Assembly: GCF_019599045.1 (NCBI RefSeq)
Contig: NZ_CP080623.1
Span: 2,378,501-2,442,500 of the forward strand
Length of the DNA: 64,000 nt
Source of the DNA: Roseovarius sp. SCSIO 43702
GTDB taxonomy: Bacteria > Pseudomonadota > Alphaproteobacteria > Rhodobacterales > Rhodobacteraceae
Direction of reading: 5' to 3'
Shown one piece after another: positions 18,175 through 26,964 of the stretch. The notes under the pieces were generated by a model. The model saw only the letters and a program-made list of their open reading frames with translations. It searched no databases and was not told where the DNA came from. The position numbers were made by a program, and so were the translations under genes. The stretch's first letter is position 1. Each line of letters starts with the position of its first letter.

Positions 18175-18204
18175 AAACCCGGATCGGCCCGTTCGACAAG
18201 GCAA

Positions 18205-18232
18205 ACGCCCGCGGGCAACAGCGCGCGGGCGT
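18205..18232 (+). terminator. Hairpin downstream of the cold-shock gene
   Basis: Nine-bp arms ACGCCCGCG / CGCGGGCGT around a 10-nt loop, 30 bp after the stop. No T-run follows, so it may be a weak terminator or only an mRNA 3' stabiliser; it also lies just beyond the end of the convergent exported-protein gene. Confidence 0.5.
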
Positions 18233-18261
18233 AGAGGTCGGTTGCGCCGGTCGCACCGGGC

Positions 18262-18549
18262 TCAGTCGCAGCCCTTCACGCCTTCCGCGCAATGCGCCCG
18301 TGCCGAGTAGCGCACCTTCTGCACCGTCTTCTTCGGCACCGGGTGGCGCATCATCTGCTGATAGCTCACATGCGTCGTGGGCGTCCCGCAGCAGATCACG
18401 CCGCTGATCGTCACCGGCTGCAACCCGGCGGGACAATGGTTCTCCTTCGCGGCATAGGGGTGGATCCGCGTCTCCCCCGCCTGCACCGCCGCCGCCCCCG
18501 CGAGCAGCCCCAACGCGGCACCCGCCGCCACGATCACCCTCTGTGTCAT
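18262..18549 (-). CDS. Small exported Cys-containing protein, function unknown
   Basis: A 95-aa protein with a clear signal peptide (MTQRVIVAAGAALGLLAGAA, cleavage near VQAG) and a mature part with five Cys (NHCPAG, VICCGT, AHCAEG, KGCD). AAGGAAGGTGAGG lies before the ATG. The Cys spacing suggests disulfides in the periplasm. I do not recognise a named family. It converges on the cold-shock gene. Confidence 0.75.
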   Translation of the reverse strand: MTQRVIVAAGAALGLLAGAAAVQAGETRIHPYAAKENHCPAGLQPVTISGVICCGTPTTHVSYQQMMRHPVPKKTVQKVRYSARAHCAEGVKGCD

Positions 18550-18632
18550 CCCCTCACCTTCCTTAATTCCCCAAGAATGCGGGTCATGGTAGCGATGAGG
18601 GGGACACTGTCAATTTCTTTGGCGGGGCCCGT

Positions 18633-18824
18633 TCAGGACCCGTCATAGATCGTCTTCGCCACCATCCAGGTCAGCGGGATTGACACCAGGAAGCCCGCCA
18701 GCGCCGCCCAGAGGATCGGCATCATGCCCATGTAGCCCATCACGAGGACCGCGATCACGGCCGCCCCCGCGGCCGAGGTGCCGATGAAGGTATGCAGGAC
18801 GATGGCAAGACGTAGCATGGGCAT
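18633..18824 (-). CDS. Small two-helix membrane protein downstream of an FNR-type box
   Basis: A 63-aa protein with two hydrophobic helices (VLHTFIGTSAAGAAVIAVLVM and MMPILWAALAGFLVSIPLTW). Short proteins like this in Rhodobacterales are sometimes mislabelled CTP synthetase; nothing here supports that enzyme. ATG 18824 has GGAG only 3 nt upstream; ATG 18818, two codons later, has better spacing. A TTGAT-N4-GTCAA box 58 bp upstream suggests control by oxygen through FnrL. Confidence 0.75.
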   Translation of the reverse strand: MPMLRLAIVLHTFIGTSAAGAAVIAVLVMGYMGMMPILWAALAGFLVSIPLTWMVAKTIYDGS

Positions 18825-18881
18825 GGGCTCCGGCTGAAAGAGTGTCGCGGCTGACCTTGCGCACCCCTTTAGACCTTTGCA

Positions 18882-18895
18882 TTGATCTGGGTCAA
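18882..18895. promoter_or_regulatory. FNR/FnrL-type box
   Basis: TTGATCTGGGTCAA, one mismatch from TTGAT-N4-ATCAA. Its centre is about 64 bp upstream of the small membrane protein start on the minus strand, allowing a class II activation geometry with a short leader. The other neighbour is the end of a gene, so the membrane protein is the only plausible target. Confidence 0.65.
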
Positions 18896-19055
18896 CGTCG
18901 GCGGCGCAATCGGAGACGCACGCGAACGGATATCGCCCCGGCCCGCCACGGTCCGTTCTTGGGCGCCACTGCGCCCTCCCGCGCGACGAAACCCCCGGCG
19001 CCCCTTGCAGCCATGCGCCGCAAGGGGTCAGTAGCTCACCGCGAAGCCGTCGGCC

Positions 19056-19295
19056 TCACTCGATGCCGAGCATCGCCTTGGCTTCGGCCAGCGTCTCGAC
19101 CGATGCCTCGTGATCGCCGGCCGCATGCTGTTCCTCGCCCTCCGCGCGGAGCGCCTTGACCTCGGCCATTTCGGCCTCGGAAAGCTGCGCGGTCGCCATG
19201 GCCTCGTCGATGGCCGCCATATCGGCCGGGCACTGGCCCGCGAAGGCTGGCACGGCAAGCATGGTAAAGGCGGCGGCAAGTGTCAGGTGTTTCAT
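19056..19295 (-). CDS. Small exported protein, function unknown
   Basis: A 79-aa protein with a signal peptide (MKHLTLAAAFTMLAVPAFAG) and an acidic helical mature part rich in Ala and Glu (AIDEAMATAQLSEAEMAEVK) ending AKAMLGIE. ATG 19295 is favoured because GGAGG lies 7 nt upstream; the frame begins one codon earlier at a GTG. Helical-repeat character suggests a small periplasmic binding or scaffold role, but nothing specific is visible. Confidence 0.75.
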   Translation of the reverse strand: MKHLTLAAAFTMLAVPAFAGQCPADMAAIDEAMATAQLSEAEMAEVKALRAEGEEQHAAGDHEASVETLAEAKAMLGIE

Positions 19296-19393
19296 CACTG
19301 GTCCTCCCTATGCAATGAGATGCAGAAGATAGCACGGCTTCGGCGCGTGGCGAGGCTTCGTTCGCGCAAGCGCCCGGGCCGGCCTCTTCCCGC

Positions 19394-19939
19394 CTATCGC
19401 AGGGGCCGCGGCCGCTCGAGTATCAGCCGAATGAACCCCAGGCCGAAGAACCCCGCCATGACCAGGCCCAATATGGGATCTTCCCCCTTCTCGTGGGCAA
19501 TCCAGCCCAGCCACGCGAAAAAGGCGATGGACACGACGAAAAAGACCGACCCGATCGCAAACGCGAGCCGCCGGTATCCATGGCGTCTGCGCTGGAAAGC
19601 GGCGGCCTTCGACGCGACGTGCCGAAGATCGTCCCCGATGGGACGGCCCTCGCGCTGCGCGGCCTGGACCTGCTGTCGCACCGCGTCCTCGAACCGCCAT
19701 ACCCGCGAGAGGTAGACGCGCCGGACGCCATAGGCCCCGGCCGCGATCATCCCGCCCACGAGGCCGACGATCCAGGGTGCGACATCGACCCGGTTGATCC
19801 AGATTTCAAAGAAATTGGTCTTGTCGGTCGGGATCGCCGCCATCCCGACGCCGAGCAACATGATGGCCAGACCCAGCCCGATGAAGGCATAAGCGATGTA
19901 AAGCCCGCGCGCGGCGGACGCGTAATCCTCGTATCGCAT
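19394..19939 (-). CDS. Membrane protein, function unknown
   Basis: A 181-aa protein with four hydrophobic segments: two near the N-terminus (AYAFIGLGLAIMLLGVGMAA, VGLVGGMIAAGAYGV) and two near the C-terminus (FAIGSVFFVVSIAFFAWLGW, ILGLVMAGFFGLGFIRLI), separated by a charged cytoplasmic-looking stretch (residues ~80-125). ATG 19939 follows GGGGA; the frame extends upstream but without a better start. No named family recognised. Confidence 0.75.
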   Translation of the reverse strand: MRYEDYASAARGLYIAYAFIGLGLAIMLLGVGMAAIPTDKTNFFEIWINRVDVAPWIVGLVGGMIAAGAYGVRRVYLSRVWRFEDAVRQQVQAAQREGRPIGDDLRHVASKAAAFQRRRHGYRRLAFAIGSVFFVVSIAFFAWLGWIAHEKGEDPILGLVMAGFFGLGFIRLILERPRPLR

Positions 19940-20074
19940 GGCGTTTCCCCTCCCCCAAAAAGAAACGATGGGGGCGGAAGCCTGATTGCGTCGCAACGAT
20001 ATTCTTCACCCCGCGACGTGAAAAATACCACAATCTGCGGATTCGATCAAAGCGGCGTCATGCCGGCATCGGGC

Positions 20075-21874
20075 TCATTCGTCCATCTTCAAGGCGCTGA
20101 TGAAGGCTTCCTGCGGGATCTCGACCTTGCCGAACTGGCGCATCTTCTTCTTCCCGGCCTTCTGCTTCTCCAGGAGCTTGCGCTTGCGCGTCGCGTCCCC
20201 GCCATAGCATTTCGCCGTCACGTCCTTCCTGAGCGCGCTCAGCGTCTCGCGCGCGATGACCTTGCCGCCGATGGCCGCCTGGATCGGGATCTTGAACATG
20301 TGGCGCGGGATCAGGTCCTTGAGCTTCTCGCACATCGCCCGGCCCCGCATCTCGGCGCGGTCGCGGTGCACCATCATCGAAAGCGCGTCCACCGGCTCCT
20401 CGTTGACGAGCACCTGCATCTTGACGAGGTTGTCCTCGCGGTACCCTTCCATCTGGTAATCGAAGCTCGCATAGCCCTTCGTCACCGACTTGAGCCGGTC
20501 GTAGAAGTCGAACACCACCTCGTTCAGGGGCAGGTCATAGACCACCATCGCCCGGCTGCCCGCGTAGGTGAGGTCGAGCTGTATCCCCCGCCGGTCCTGG
20601 CAGAGCTTGAGCACGTCGCCCAGGTATTCGTCCGGCACGAGGATCGTCGCCTTGATCCGCGGCTCCTCCACGTGATCGACATAGGTCAGGTCCGGCATGT
20701 CGGCGGGGTTGTGCAGGTCCTGCTTGGTCCCGTCCTTCATGTAGACGTGGTAGATCACCGAGGGCGCCGTGGTGATGAGCTCGATGTCATACTCCCGCTC
20801 GATCCGGTCGCGGATCACCTCGAGATGCAGCAGGCCCAGGAACCCGCAGCGGAAGCCGAAGCCCAGCGCCGCGCTCGTCTCCATCTCGTAGGTGAAGCTC
20901 GCATCGTTGAGCGCCAGCTTCTCGATCGCGTCCCGCAGATCCTCGAACTCGGCCGAGTCGACCGGGAAGAGCCCGCAGAACACCACCGGCACCGACGGCT
21001 TGAAGCCCGGCAGCGCCTCGGCGCAGGGCCGTTTCACATGGGTGATCGTGTCGCCCACGCGGGTGTCGCGCACCTGCTTGATCGAGGCGTTGAGATAGCC
21101 GATCTCGCCCGGCCCCAACTCCTTCACCGCCGTCATCGCGGGGCGGTAGATGCCCACGTCGTCCACGTCATAGGTACCGCCGGTCTTCATCATGCGGATG
21201 CGGTCGCCCTTGCGCAGCACCCCGTCGATGATCCGCACGATACAGATGACCCCGAGATACTGGTCGTATTTCGAATCGACCAGCATCGCCTTCAGCGGCG
21301 CCTCCGCATCGCCCTTGGGCGCGGGCAGCTGATGGACGATGGCCTCGAGCGTCTCGACGATGCCCTGCCCGGTCTTGGCGCTCACCGGGATGGCTCCGCT
21401 CGCGTCGATGCCGATCACGTCCTCGATCTGCTCGGCCACCCGGTCGATATCCGAGGCCGGCAGGTCGATCTTGTTGAGCACCGGGATCAGCTCGTGATCG
21501 GCGTCGATCGCCTGGTAGACATTGGCCAGCGTCTGCGCCTCGACCCCTTGCGTGCTGTCCACCACCAGGAGCGAGCCCTCCACCGCCCGCATCGAGCGTG
21601 ACACCTCGTAGGCGAAATCCACATGCCCGGGCGTGTCGATGAGGTTCAGCACGTAATGCTCGCCATCCTGCGCGTCGTACTCGATCCGCACGGTGTTGGC
21701 CTTGATCGTGATGCCCCGCTCCCGCTCGATATCCATCGCATCGAGAAGCTGCTCCTTCATCTCGCGCGCCGAGACGGTGTTCGTCTGCTGGATGAGCCGG
21801 TCGGCCAGCGTCGATTTCCCGTGGTCGATATGCGCCACGATCGAGAAATTGCGGATATGGGAAAGCGGTGTCAT
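20075..21874 (-). CDS. lepA: Elongation factor 4 (LepA)
   Basis: A 599-aa translational GTPase of exactly the usual length. G-domain motifs are AHIDHGKST (G1), DTPGHVDF (G3) and NKIDLPASD (G4), and the LepA-specific C-terminus is present ([31 protein letters not shown]). LepA acts on stalled or mistranslocated ribosomes and in ribosome biogenesis. ATG 21874 ([15 protein letters not shown]) matches the family start; an upstream in-frame extension runs antisense through other sequences and is rejected. Confidence 0.98.
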   Translation of the reverse strand: MTPLSHIRNFSIVAHIDHGKSTLADRLIQQTNTVSAREMKEQLLDAMDIERERGITIKANTVRIEYDAQDGEHYVLNLIDTPGHVDFAYEVSRSMRAVEGSLLVVDSTQGVEAQTLANVYQAIDADHELIPVLNKIDLPASDIDRVAEQIEDVIGIDASGAIPVSAKTGQGIVETLEAIVHQLPAPKGDAEAPLKAMLVDSKYDQYLGVICIVRIIDGVLRKGDRIRMMKTGGTYDVDDVGIYRPAMTAVKELGPGEIGYLNASIKQVRDTRVGDTITHVKRPCAEALPGFKPSVPVVFCGLFPVDSAEFEDLRDAIEKLALNDASFTYEMETSAALGFGFRCGFLGLLHLEVIRDRIEREYDIELITTAPSVIYHVYMKDGTKQDLHNPADMPDLTYVDHVEEPRIKATILVPDEYLGDVLKLCQDRRGIQLDLTYAGSRAMVVYDLPLNEVVFDFYDRLKSVTKGYASFDYQMEGYREDNLVKMQVLVNEEPVDALSMMVHRDRAEMRGRAMCEKLKDLIPRHMFKIPIQAAIGGKVIARETLSALRKDVTAKCYGGDATRKRKLLEKQKAGKKKMRQFGKVEIPQEAFISALKMDE

Positions 21875-21985
21875 GAAAGGGGATATGTCGGGGTTTCGGG
21901 GGCTGGTCAAGGTGGCTTGGTGCGCCCGCGACCCTTCCCTCACGCTCCTGTCACGGGGCGGAACAGGCCATCGGTCCCAGGCGCG

Positions 21986-22162
21986 GAACCTTGCGGAAAG
22001 GAAGAATTTACACTTGCCGAGATATACGCGTTCGAGGACCGGCTTTCGCAGGTCTATCCCGGCAACAACAACGTGAGGCCCAAGATCAGACAACAGTTGC
22101 AGGTGCTGCGGGATAACGGATTTCTCGAGTTTCTGGGCGCCGGCAGGTACAGGCTGAGATGA
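21986..22162 (+). pseudogene. C-terminal fragment of a DpnI-like restriction endonuclease
   Basis: About 55 codons ending at a stop encode [20 protein letters not shown], then [14 protein letters not shown] and [12 protein letters not shown], which match the C-terminal winged-helix domain of DpnI/Dam-replacing family restriction enzymes. The catalytic domain that should precede it is absent; upstream the frame runs into the lepA promoter and antisense of lepA with no homology. I read it as a gene remnant left after deletion. A small expressed DNA-binding peptide cannot be excluded, but no start with a ribosome-binding site is evident. Confidence 0.65.
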
Positions 22163-22241
22163 CGCGCGACACACCGCACCCGAAATCACCCCCTCGACTC
22201 GCCCCGATGTGGTACGCTTCTTCCGCGAAAGGAGGCCCGTC

Positions 22242-22520
22242 ATGACCGGGACCAAGACGATCAAGGCCCGGATCGAGGGCCGGGTGCAAGGCGTGTCCTA
22301 TCGCGCCTGGACACAGGTCGAGGCCAAGAACCGCGACCTGGCGGGCTGGGTCAGGAACGAGGCGGACGGGAGCGTCACCGCCCTCCTGTCCGGGCCGGAC
22401 CATGCGGTGGACGACATGGTCAGGCACCTCGACCACGGGCCGCCCGCCGCGGTGGTCAAATCGGTCGAGACGGCGCCCGCCGACCCGCCCGAGGGTAACG
22501 GGTTCGAGATCCGCCACTGA
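22242..22520 (+). CDS. Acylphosphatase
   Basis: A 92-aa acylphosphatase with the signature [11 protein letters not shown] (catalytic Arg in the P-loop) and [11 protein letters not shown] containing the catalytic Asn. It hydrolyses carboxyl-phosphate bonds of acyl phosphates. ATG 22242 is preceded by a near-perfect AAAGGAGG. It converges on the Lrp-type regulator with 9 bp between stops. Confidence 0.93.
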   Translation: MTGTKTIKARIEGRVQGVSYRAWTQVEAKNRDLAGWVRNEADGSVTALLSGPDHAVDDMVRHLDHGPPAAVVKSVETAPADPPEGNGFEIRH

Positions 22521-22529
22521 CCCCGCGCT

Positions 22530-22997
22530 TCAGCCGAGCGGCAGCACGTCGCGCCGGATCATCGTGCGCAGCGCGAAACTCGTGCGCATCGCGCGGATGT
22601 TCGGCACCTGCATCAGCCCTTCCTCGAGGAAGCGGTCGAAGGCCTTGAGATCGGCGGCCACGGCGCGGATCAGGATATCGCGCGAGCCGGTCATCAGGTG
22701 GCATTCCGTCACCTCGTCGAACCGGCGCAGCGCCGCCTCGAACCGCGCCAGCGCGTCGCGCGACTGGGTCTCGAGCTCCACGTGGATGAAGGCCGTCAGC
22801 GCGAGGCCCAGCGCCTCCTGGTCGACGCGGGCGGCATAGCCGGTGATCACCCCGTCGCGCTCGAGCCGGGCGATGCGCCGGGCAAGCGGCGTGGGCGAAA
22901 GGCCGATCCCCTCGGAAAGATCGGACAATGTGCGCCGCCCGTCGCGTTGCAGCGCGGCGATGATCTCGCGGTCGATACGGTCCAATTCCCGCGTCAT
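22530..22997 (-). CDS. Lrp/AsnC-family transcriptional regulator
   Basis: A 155-aa regulator with an N-terminal helix-turn-helix (LDRIDREIIAALQRDGRRTL, then LSEGIGLSPTPLARRI) and a C-terminal RAM ligand-binding domain (AFIHVELETQSRDALARFE, VTECHLMTGSRDILIRA). It is divergent from the amino acid dehydrogenase with 123 bp between them, so regulation of that gene by an amino acid ligand is likely, as with BkdR/Lrp-type regulators. Confidence 0.93.
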   Translation of the reverse strand: MTRELDRIDREIIAALQRDGRRTLSDLSEGIGLSPTPLARRIARLERDGVITGYAARVDQEALGLALTAFIHVELETQSRDALARFEAALRRFDEVTECHLMTGSRDILIRAVAADLKAFDRFLEEGLMQVPNIRAMRTSFALRTMIRRDVLPLG

Positions 22998-23120
22998 ATC
23001 GGCAATCCTTGGCGGAATCCTCCAAACATGAGCCGCTCCCTACGAAATTTTGGCCACATCGCGCAACCCGGCCCGCGTATCCTCCGCCCACGATTCGACC
23101 GGGAGAGAGGGAGGCTGTCG

Positions 23121-24152
23121 ATGCTCACGCGTCTGGAAATCGAAAGTCACGAGGACGTCTGGCGCGTCGAGGACGAGGCGTCGGGGCTCACGGGCTTCAT
23201 CGCGCTTCATTCCACCCGGCTCGGCCCCGCGGCGGGCGGGCTGAGGATGCGCCCCTATCCCGATACCGACGCCGCGCTCGCCGACGTGCTCAACCTCTCG
23301 CGCGGGATGAGCTACAAGAACGCCGCCGCGAACCTGCCCCTCGGGGGCGGCAAGGCGGTGATCATCGGGCATCCGGATTCCAAGACGCCCGCCATGCTGC
23401 GCGCCATGGGCCGCGCCATCGACAAGCTCGAGGGCCGCTACTGGACCGCCGAGGACATGGGCATGTCGCCCGCCGACATGGCCCATATCGCGCAGGAGAC
23501 CGATTATGTCGCCGGCCGTGACAGCGGCCCCTTCGCCAGCGGCGATCCCTCGCCCGTGACCGCGCGCGGCGTGTTCGACGCGATGCGCGTGGGTGCGCGG
23601 CACGCCTTCGGCTCGGACGATCTGCGCGGGCGTCACGTCGCGGTGCAGGGGCTGGGCCACGTGGGTTGGCACCTCTGCCGCCTGCTGCACGAGACCGGCG
23701 CGCGCCTCACCGTGGCCGACACCGTGCCCGCGCGGGTCGAAGAGGCCCGTGCCGAGTTCGCGGCCGAGGCGGGCGACACCGCCACGATCCACGCGGCCCC
23801 CGCCGACATCTTCGCCCCCTGCGCCATCGGCGGCATTCTCAACGCCACCACGATCCCCGAGATCCGCGCCCGCCTCGTCGCCGGCGCCGCCAACAACCAG
23901 CTCGCCGCGCCGGGCGACGCCGACGCGCTCCATGCCCGCGGCATCCTCTACCTGCCCGACTACGTCGCCAATGGCGGCGGCATCATCAACGTCGCCGCCG
24001 AGATCCTGCGCATCGAGGATCGCGCGCCATGGGTCGAGGACAAGCTCGCCGCGCTGTCCACCACGATGGAGCGCATCCTCGACCGCGCCCGCGCCGAGGA
24101 TCGCAGCCCCGCGCATCTCGCGGACACCATCGTCGCCGAGCGGGGTCTCTAG
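23121..24152 (+). CDS. Leucine/phenylalanine/valine dehydrogenase
   Basis: A 343-aa NAD-dependent amino acid dehydrogenase of the Glu/Leu/Phe/Val family. The N-terminal catalytic domain has GPAAGGLRMRPY and the Lys-containing LPLGGGKAVIIG; the Rossmann domain has VAVQGLGHVGWHLC; NNQLAAPGDA and YVANGGGIINVA close the active site. It deaminates branched-chain or aromatic amino acids to 2-oxo acids. ATG 23121 follows GGGAGG. It is paired divergently with an Lrp regulator and followed by an aspartoacylase-like enzyme and a branched-chain-type importer, suggesting amino acid catabolism. Confidence 0.92.
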   Translation: MLTRLEIESHEDVWRVEDEASGLTGFIALHSTRLGPAAGGLRMRPYPDTDAALADVLNLSRGMSYKNAAANLPLGGGKAVIIGHPDSKTPAMLRAMGRAIDKLEGRYWTAEDMGMSPADMAHIAQETDYVAGRDSGPFASGDPSPVTARGVFDAMRVGARHAFGSDDLRGRHVAVQGLGHVGWHLCRLLHETGARLTVADTVPARVEEARAEFAAEAGDTATIHAAPADIFAPCAIGGILNATTIPEIRARLVAGAANNQLAAPGDADALHARGILYLPDYVANGGGIINVAAEILRIEDRAPWVEDKLAALSTTMERILDRARAEDRSPAHLADTIVAERGL

Positions 24153-24234
24153 GCCGCGCGCCCCCGCGCGGCGATGGACAAACCGCCCCTGCCGACCTAA
24201 TCAGGCCGCATCCGAAACCGCTTGCAGGCAGACC

Positions 24235-25266
24235 ATGGCACGCGACCCCTTCGTCATCGGCGACCGTTCCGTCGACCCCGGCACGCGCGCCACGGTCAAC
24301 ATCCCCGTCTCCACCCTGCCCGACCACACGCCCGTGACGCTCTCGGTCGAGGTGGTCCACGGGCGCCGGCCCGGCCCGGTGCTCTTCGTCTCGGCGGCCG
24401 TCCACGGGGACGAGGTGATCGGGGTCGAGATCGTGCGCCGCCTGCTGGCCGCCGAGGGGCTCGCCGATCTCGACGGCACGCTCCTGGCGGTGCCCATCGT
24501 CAACACCTACGGCTTCCTCAACCATTCCCGCTATCTCCCCGACCGGCGCGACCTAAACCGCTGCTTTCCCGGAAGCCCCACGGGCTCCATGGCCGCGCAG
24601 CTTGCCGACTGCTTCATGCAGGAGGTGGTGATGCGCTCCGAGGTGGGGATCGACCTCCATTCGGCGGCCATCCACCGCACCAACCTGCCGCAGATCCGCC
24701 TCTCGCCCGACAACCGCCGCCTGCGCCGGCTGGGCCGGATCTTCGGCGCGCCGGTGATGATGACCTCGAAGCTGCGTGAAGGTTCCCTGCGCATGGCCGC
24801 CGAGGAGAAGGGCATCGACGTGCTGCTCTACGAGGGCGGCGAAGGGTTGCGCTTCGACGAGTTGGGCGTGCGCGCGGGCGTCGCGGGCATCTTGCGGGTG
24901 ATGAACGCGCTGCGCATGATCGGCGACGATTTCGCCCCCCTGCCCGAGGTCGAGCCGGTGCTCTGCACCACGTCCCACTGGTATCGCGCGCCGGCGGGCG
25001 GTCTCTTCCGGGGCTATCTCGGCATCGGCGACACGGTCGAGCCGGGCACGGTGCTGGGCGCCGTCGCCGACCCATTCGGCGAGATCGAGACCGAGGTGAC
25101 ATGCGACGAGACGGGCATCGTGATCGGCCGCACGAACATGCCGGTGGTCTACGAGGGCGACGCGCTCTTCCACATCGCCACCACGCCTCGTGCCGACGCC
25201 GCCGCCGAGGGCGTGAGCGCCCATCTCGACGCGGCCCCCCTCTTCGACGAGGACGAGATCATCTGA
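24235..25266 (+). CDS. Succinylglutamate desuccinylase/aspartoacylase family zinc hydrolase
   Basis: A 343-aa M14-like deacylase with the zinc motif AAVHGDEVIG (HxxE), the third ligand in IDLHSAA, the RDLNRCFPG substrate-binding loop and VLLYEGGEG near the catalytic Glu. The C-terminal ~100 residues form a beta-rich domain (GYLGIGDTVEPGTVLGAVAD) typical of the AstE/AspA-like group. It probably cleaves an N-acyl amino acid, but the substrate is unknown. It starts 82 bp after the dehydrogenase. The ATG has only a weak ribosome-binding site. Confidence 0.9.
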   Translation: MARDPFVIGDRSVDPGTRATVNIPVSTLPDHTPVTLSVEVVHGRRPGPVLFVSAAVHGDEVIGVEIVRRLLAAEGLADLDGTLLAVPIVNTYGFLNHSRYLPDRRDLNRCFPGSPTGSMAAQLADCFMQEVVMRSEVGIDLHSAAIHRTNLPQIRLSPDNRRLRRLGRIFGAPVMMTSKLREGSLRMAAEEKGIDVLLYEGGEGLRFDELGVRAGVAGILRVMNALRMIGDDFAPLPEVEPVLCTTSHWYRAPAGGLFRGYLGIGDTVEPGTVLGAVADPFGEIETEVTCDETGIVIGRTNMPVVYEGDALFHIATTPRADAAAEGVSAHLDAAPLFDEDEII

Positions 25267-25580
25267 CGGCGGGCGGGCGCGCGCGCCCCGCGCCTTGCGA
25301 TTCGCGGCCTGTCCGGCGGCCCCGCGCGGTCACTCGCGGGTCAACTGGTCCGCCTGAAGGCCCGAATTGAGCCAATTGGTATAGTGAACTGAACCACTTT
25401 CGCCGGAATTGCTTTGTGAAATGTGAATTCCTTGCTACGCTTTCCGCGAATTCGGGGCGCGAAGCCAATTGGTCTGAAATTGGTATTTTACCGGCGACGC
25501 CATAACGCCGGAGGGACGCCCCGTTTCGCCGTCAGCCGATCGCCGGCCTTCGCCGGCGTTGCCAACAAGGGAGTTCGACA
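25267..25580. promoter_or_regulatory. Intergenic region upstream of the branched-chain-type importer
   Basis: 314 bp with no gene. Two AGCCAATTGGT elements occur at 25370-25380 and 25462-25473 (first base differs), the second followed by ATTGGTATTTTACC. A hairpin CGCCGGC-CTTC-GCCGGCG (25541-25558) directly precedes the ribosome-binding site of the solute-binding protein. The base composition is distinctly AT-richer around 25380-25490 than in the neighbouring genes, as expected of a promoter. Confidence 0.6.
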
Positions 25581-26873
25581 ATGTTTTCCAAATTCCGCGC
25601 CCCGGGTCTCACCCGCCGCACGTTCCTGAAATCGACCGCCGCCACCGCCGCCGCGGCGGGGCTTCCGGGCGCCGCCCTCGCGGCGGGGGATCCGATCAAG
25701 ATCGGTTTCCTCGCGCCGCTCACCGGCGCCGTCGCCGCCTGGGGCAAGCCGGGCCTCGACGGTTGCGAAATCTGGGCCGAGCGCGTGAACGAGGCGGGCG
25801 GCATCGACCTGGGCGGCACCAAGCACCCGGTCGAGTTCGTGGCCTACGACAACGAGTATGACCCCGCCAAGGCCCGCACCGGCGCCACCAAGCTCATCCG
25901 CGAGGACGGCGTCTCCTTCATCATGATGCTGGGCGGCGACACCTGGCCGGGGGTGCAGCCCGTCGCCGACAAGACGGGGATGCTCTTCTCCACGCTGCTG
26001 CCCTCGGACCTCAGCCCCGACACCACCACGCTCATCGCACCCGCCGAGGTGCACCCGATCTACAACGTGACGGGCGTCGACTGGCTGGCCGAGAACCGCC
26101 CCGAGCTCAAGACCGCCGTGATGTGCGCGCAGGACGACGCGCTCGGCCTGCCCTCCGTCGCCACCTACCTCGCGGCCTTCGAGGCGGCGGGGATCGAGAT
26201 GCAGGACGAGCCGCTCCTCTTCGACCCGGCTACCACCGATTTCGCGCCGGTGGTCACGCGGCTCCTGTCGGGCAACCCCGATATCGTCTGCCTCGACACC
26301 TGTTACTCGGATTACGTCCACCCCATCGCCGAACAGCTCTTCCAGCAGGGCTACGAGGGGCAGATCATCTCCTGCACGGCCGATTTCTACGACCAGATGA
26401 TCGACAAGACGTCCAAGGAGTTCATGGAAGGCTTCATCTTCCAGTTCCCCGATTTCGACGACCCCGCGCTCAACGACCCGCGCATCAACTTCGACGACCC
26501 GAACGGCTTCTATGCCGAGTACAACAAGCGCTTTCCGGGCCAATGGGGCGCGGTCAGCTGGGAATACGCCTCGATCATGGACCTCTGGCGCTCGGCCGCC
26601 GAGAAGGCGGGCTCGGCCGATCCCGACGCGGTGCTCGAAGCGATGCTCGCCGACGGCACGGGCAAGCACGCCTTCGGCGACGCGAAATGGTGGGGCAAGG
26701 ACCTCTTCGGGATCGACCACGCGCTGGTGGGGGACTGGCCGGTCGTGGTGATCGAGGACGGCAAGGCCACGATCAAGGGCTTCCGCAACATTCCCGCATG
26801 GTACGACAAGCATGGCGACCTGCTGGTCAAGCACATGCAGGCCTACGACCAGATGTGGGACCAGCGCGGCTGA
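25581..26873 (+). CDS. ABC transporter solute-binding protein (HAAT/branched-chain type)
   Basis: A 430-aa type I periplasmic binding protein. The N-terminus has a twin-arginine signal (LTRRTFLKSTAATAAAAGLP) with cleavage near ALAAG, so it is likely exported folded by Tat, which is less usual for this family. The mature part starts IKIGFLAPLTGAVAAWGKPG, typical of Leu/Ile/Val- and amide-binding proteins. It is followed by two permeases and two ATPases. The ligand is not determined; branched-chain amino acids or a related amide would suit the neighbouring dehydrogenase and deacylase. Confidence 0.92.
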   Translation: MFSKFRAPGLTRRTFLKSTAATAAAAGLPGAALAAGDPIKIGFLAPLTGAVAAWGKPGLDGCEIWAERVNEAGGIDLGGTKHPVEFVAYDNEYDPAKARTGATKLIREDGVSFIMMLGGDTWPGVQPVADKTGMLFSTLLPSDLSPDTTTLIAPAEVHPIYNVTGVDWLAENRPELKTAVMCAQDDALGLPSVATYLAAFEAAGIEMQDEPLLFDPATTDFAPVVTRLLSGNPDIVCLDTCYSDYVHPIAEQLFQQGYEGQIISCTADFYDQMIDKTSKEFMEGFIFQFPDFDDPALNDPRINFDDPNGFYAEYNKRFPGQWGAVSWEYASIMDLWRSAAEKAGSADPDAVLEAMLADGTGKHAFGDAKWWGKDLFGIDHALVGDWPVVVIEDGKATIKGFRNIPAWYDKHGDLLVKHMQAYDQMWDQRG

Positions 26874-26908
26874 GGCCCTCCGCCTCCCTGCATCGGACGC
26901 GATCACGC

Positions 26909-26932
26909 GCGCGGGCCGTCACCGGCCCGCGC
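26909..26932 (+). terminator. Attenuator-like hairpin between binding protein and permease genes
   Basis: Ten-bp GC-only arms GCGCGGGCCG / CGGCCCGCGC with a TCAC tetraloop, 36 bp after the binding-protein stop and without a T-run. Such hairpins commonly protect the 5' mRNA and let the binding protein be made in excess over the membrane subunits. Confidence 0.6.
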
Positions 26933-26964
26933 CAACCCTCCCCTGACGTCGAAAGCCAATACTC

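Noticed and set aside
21875..22264. Long N-terminal extension of LepA
   Set aside because: The family starts at the ATG at 21874 and the extension is antisense to the restriction-enzyme fragment and to acylphosphatase.
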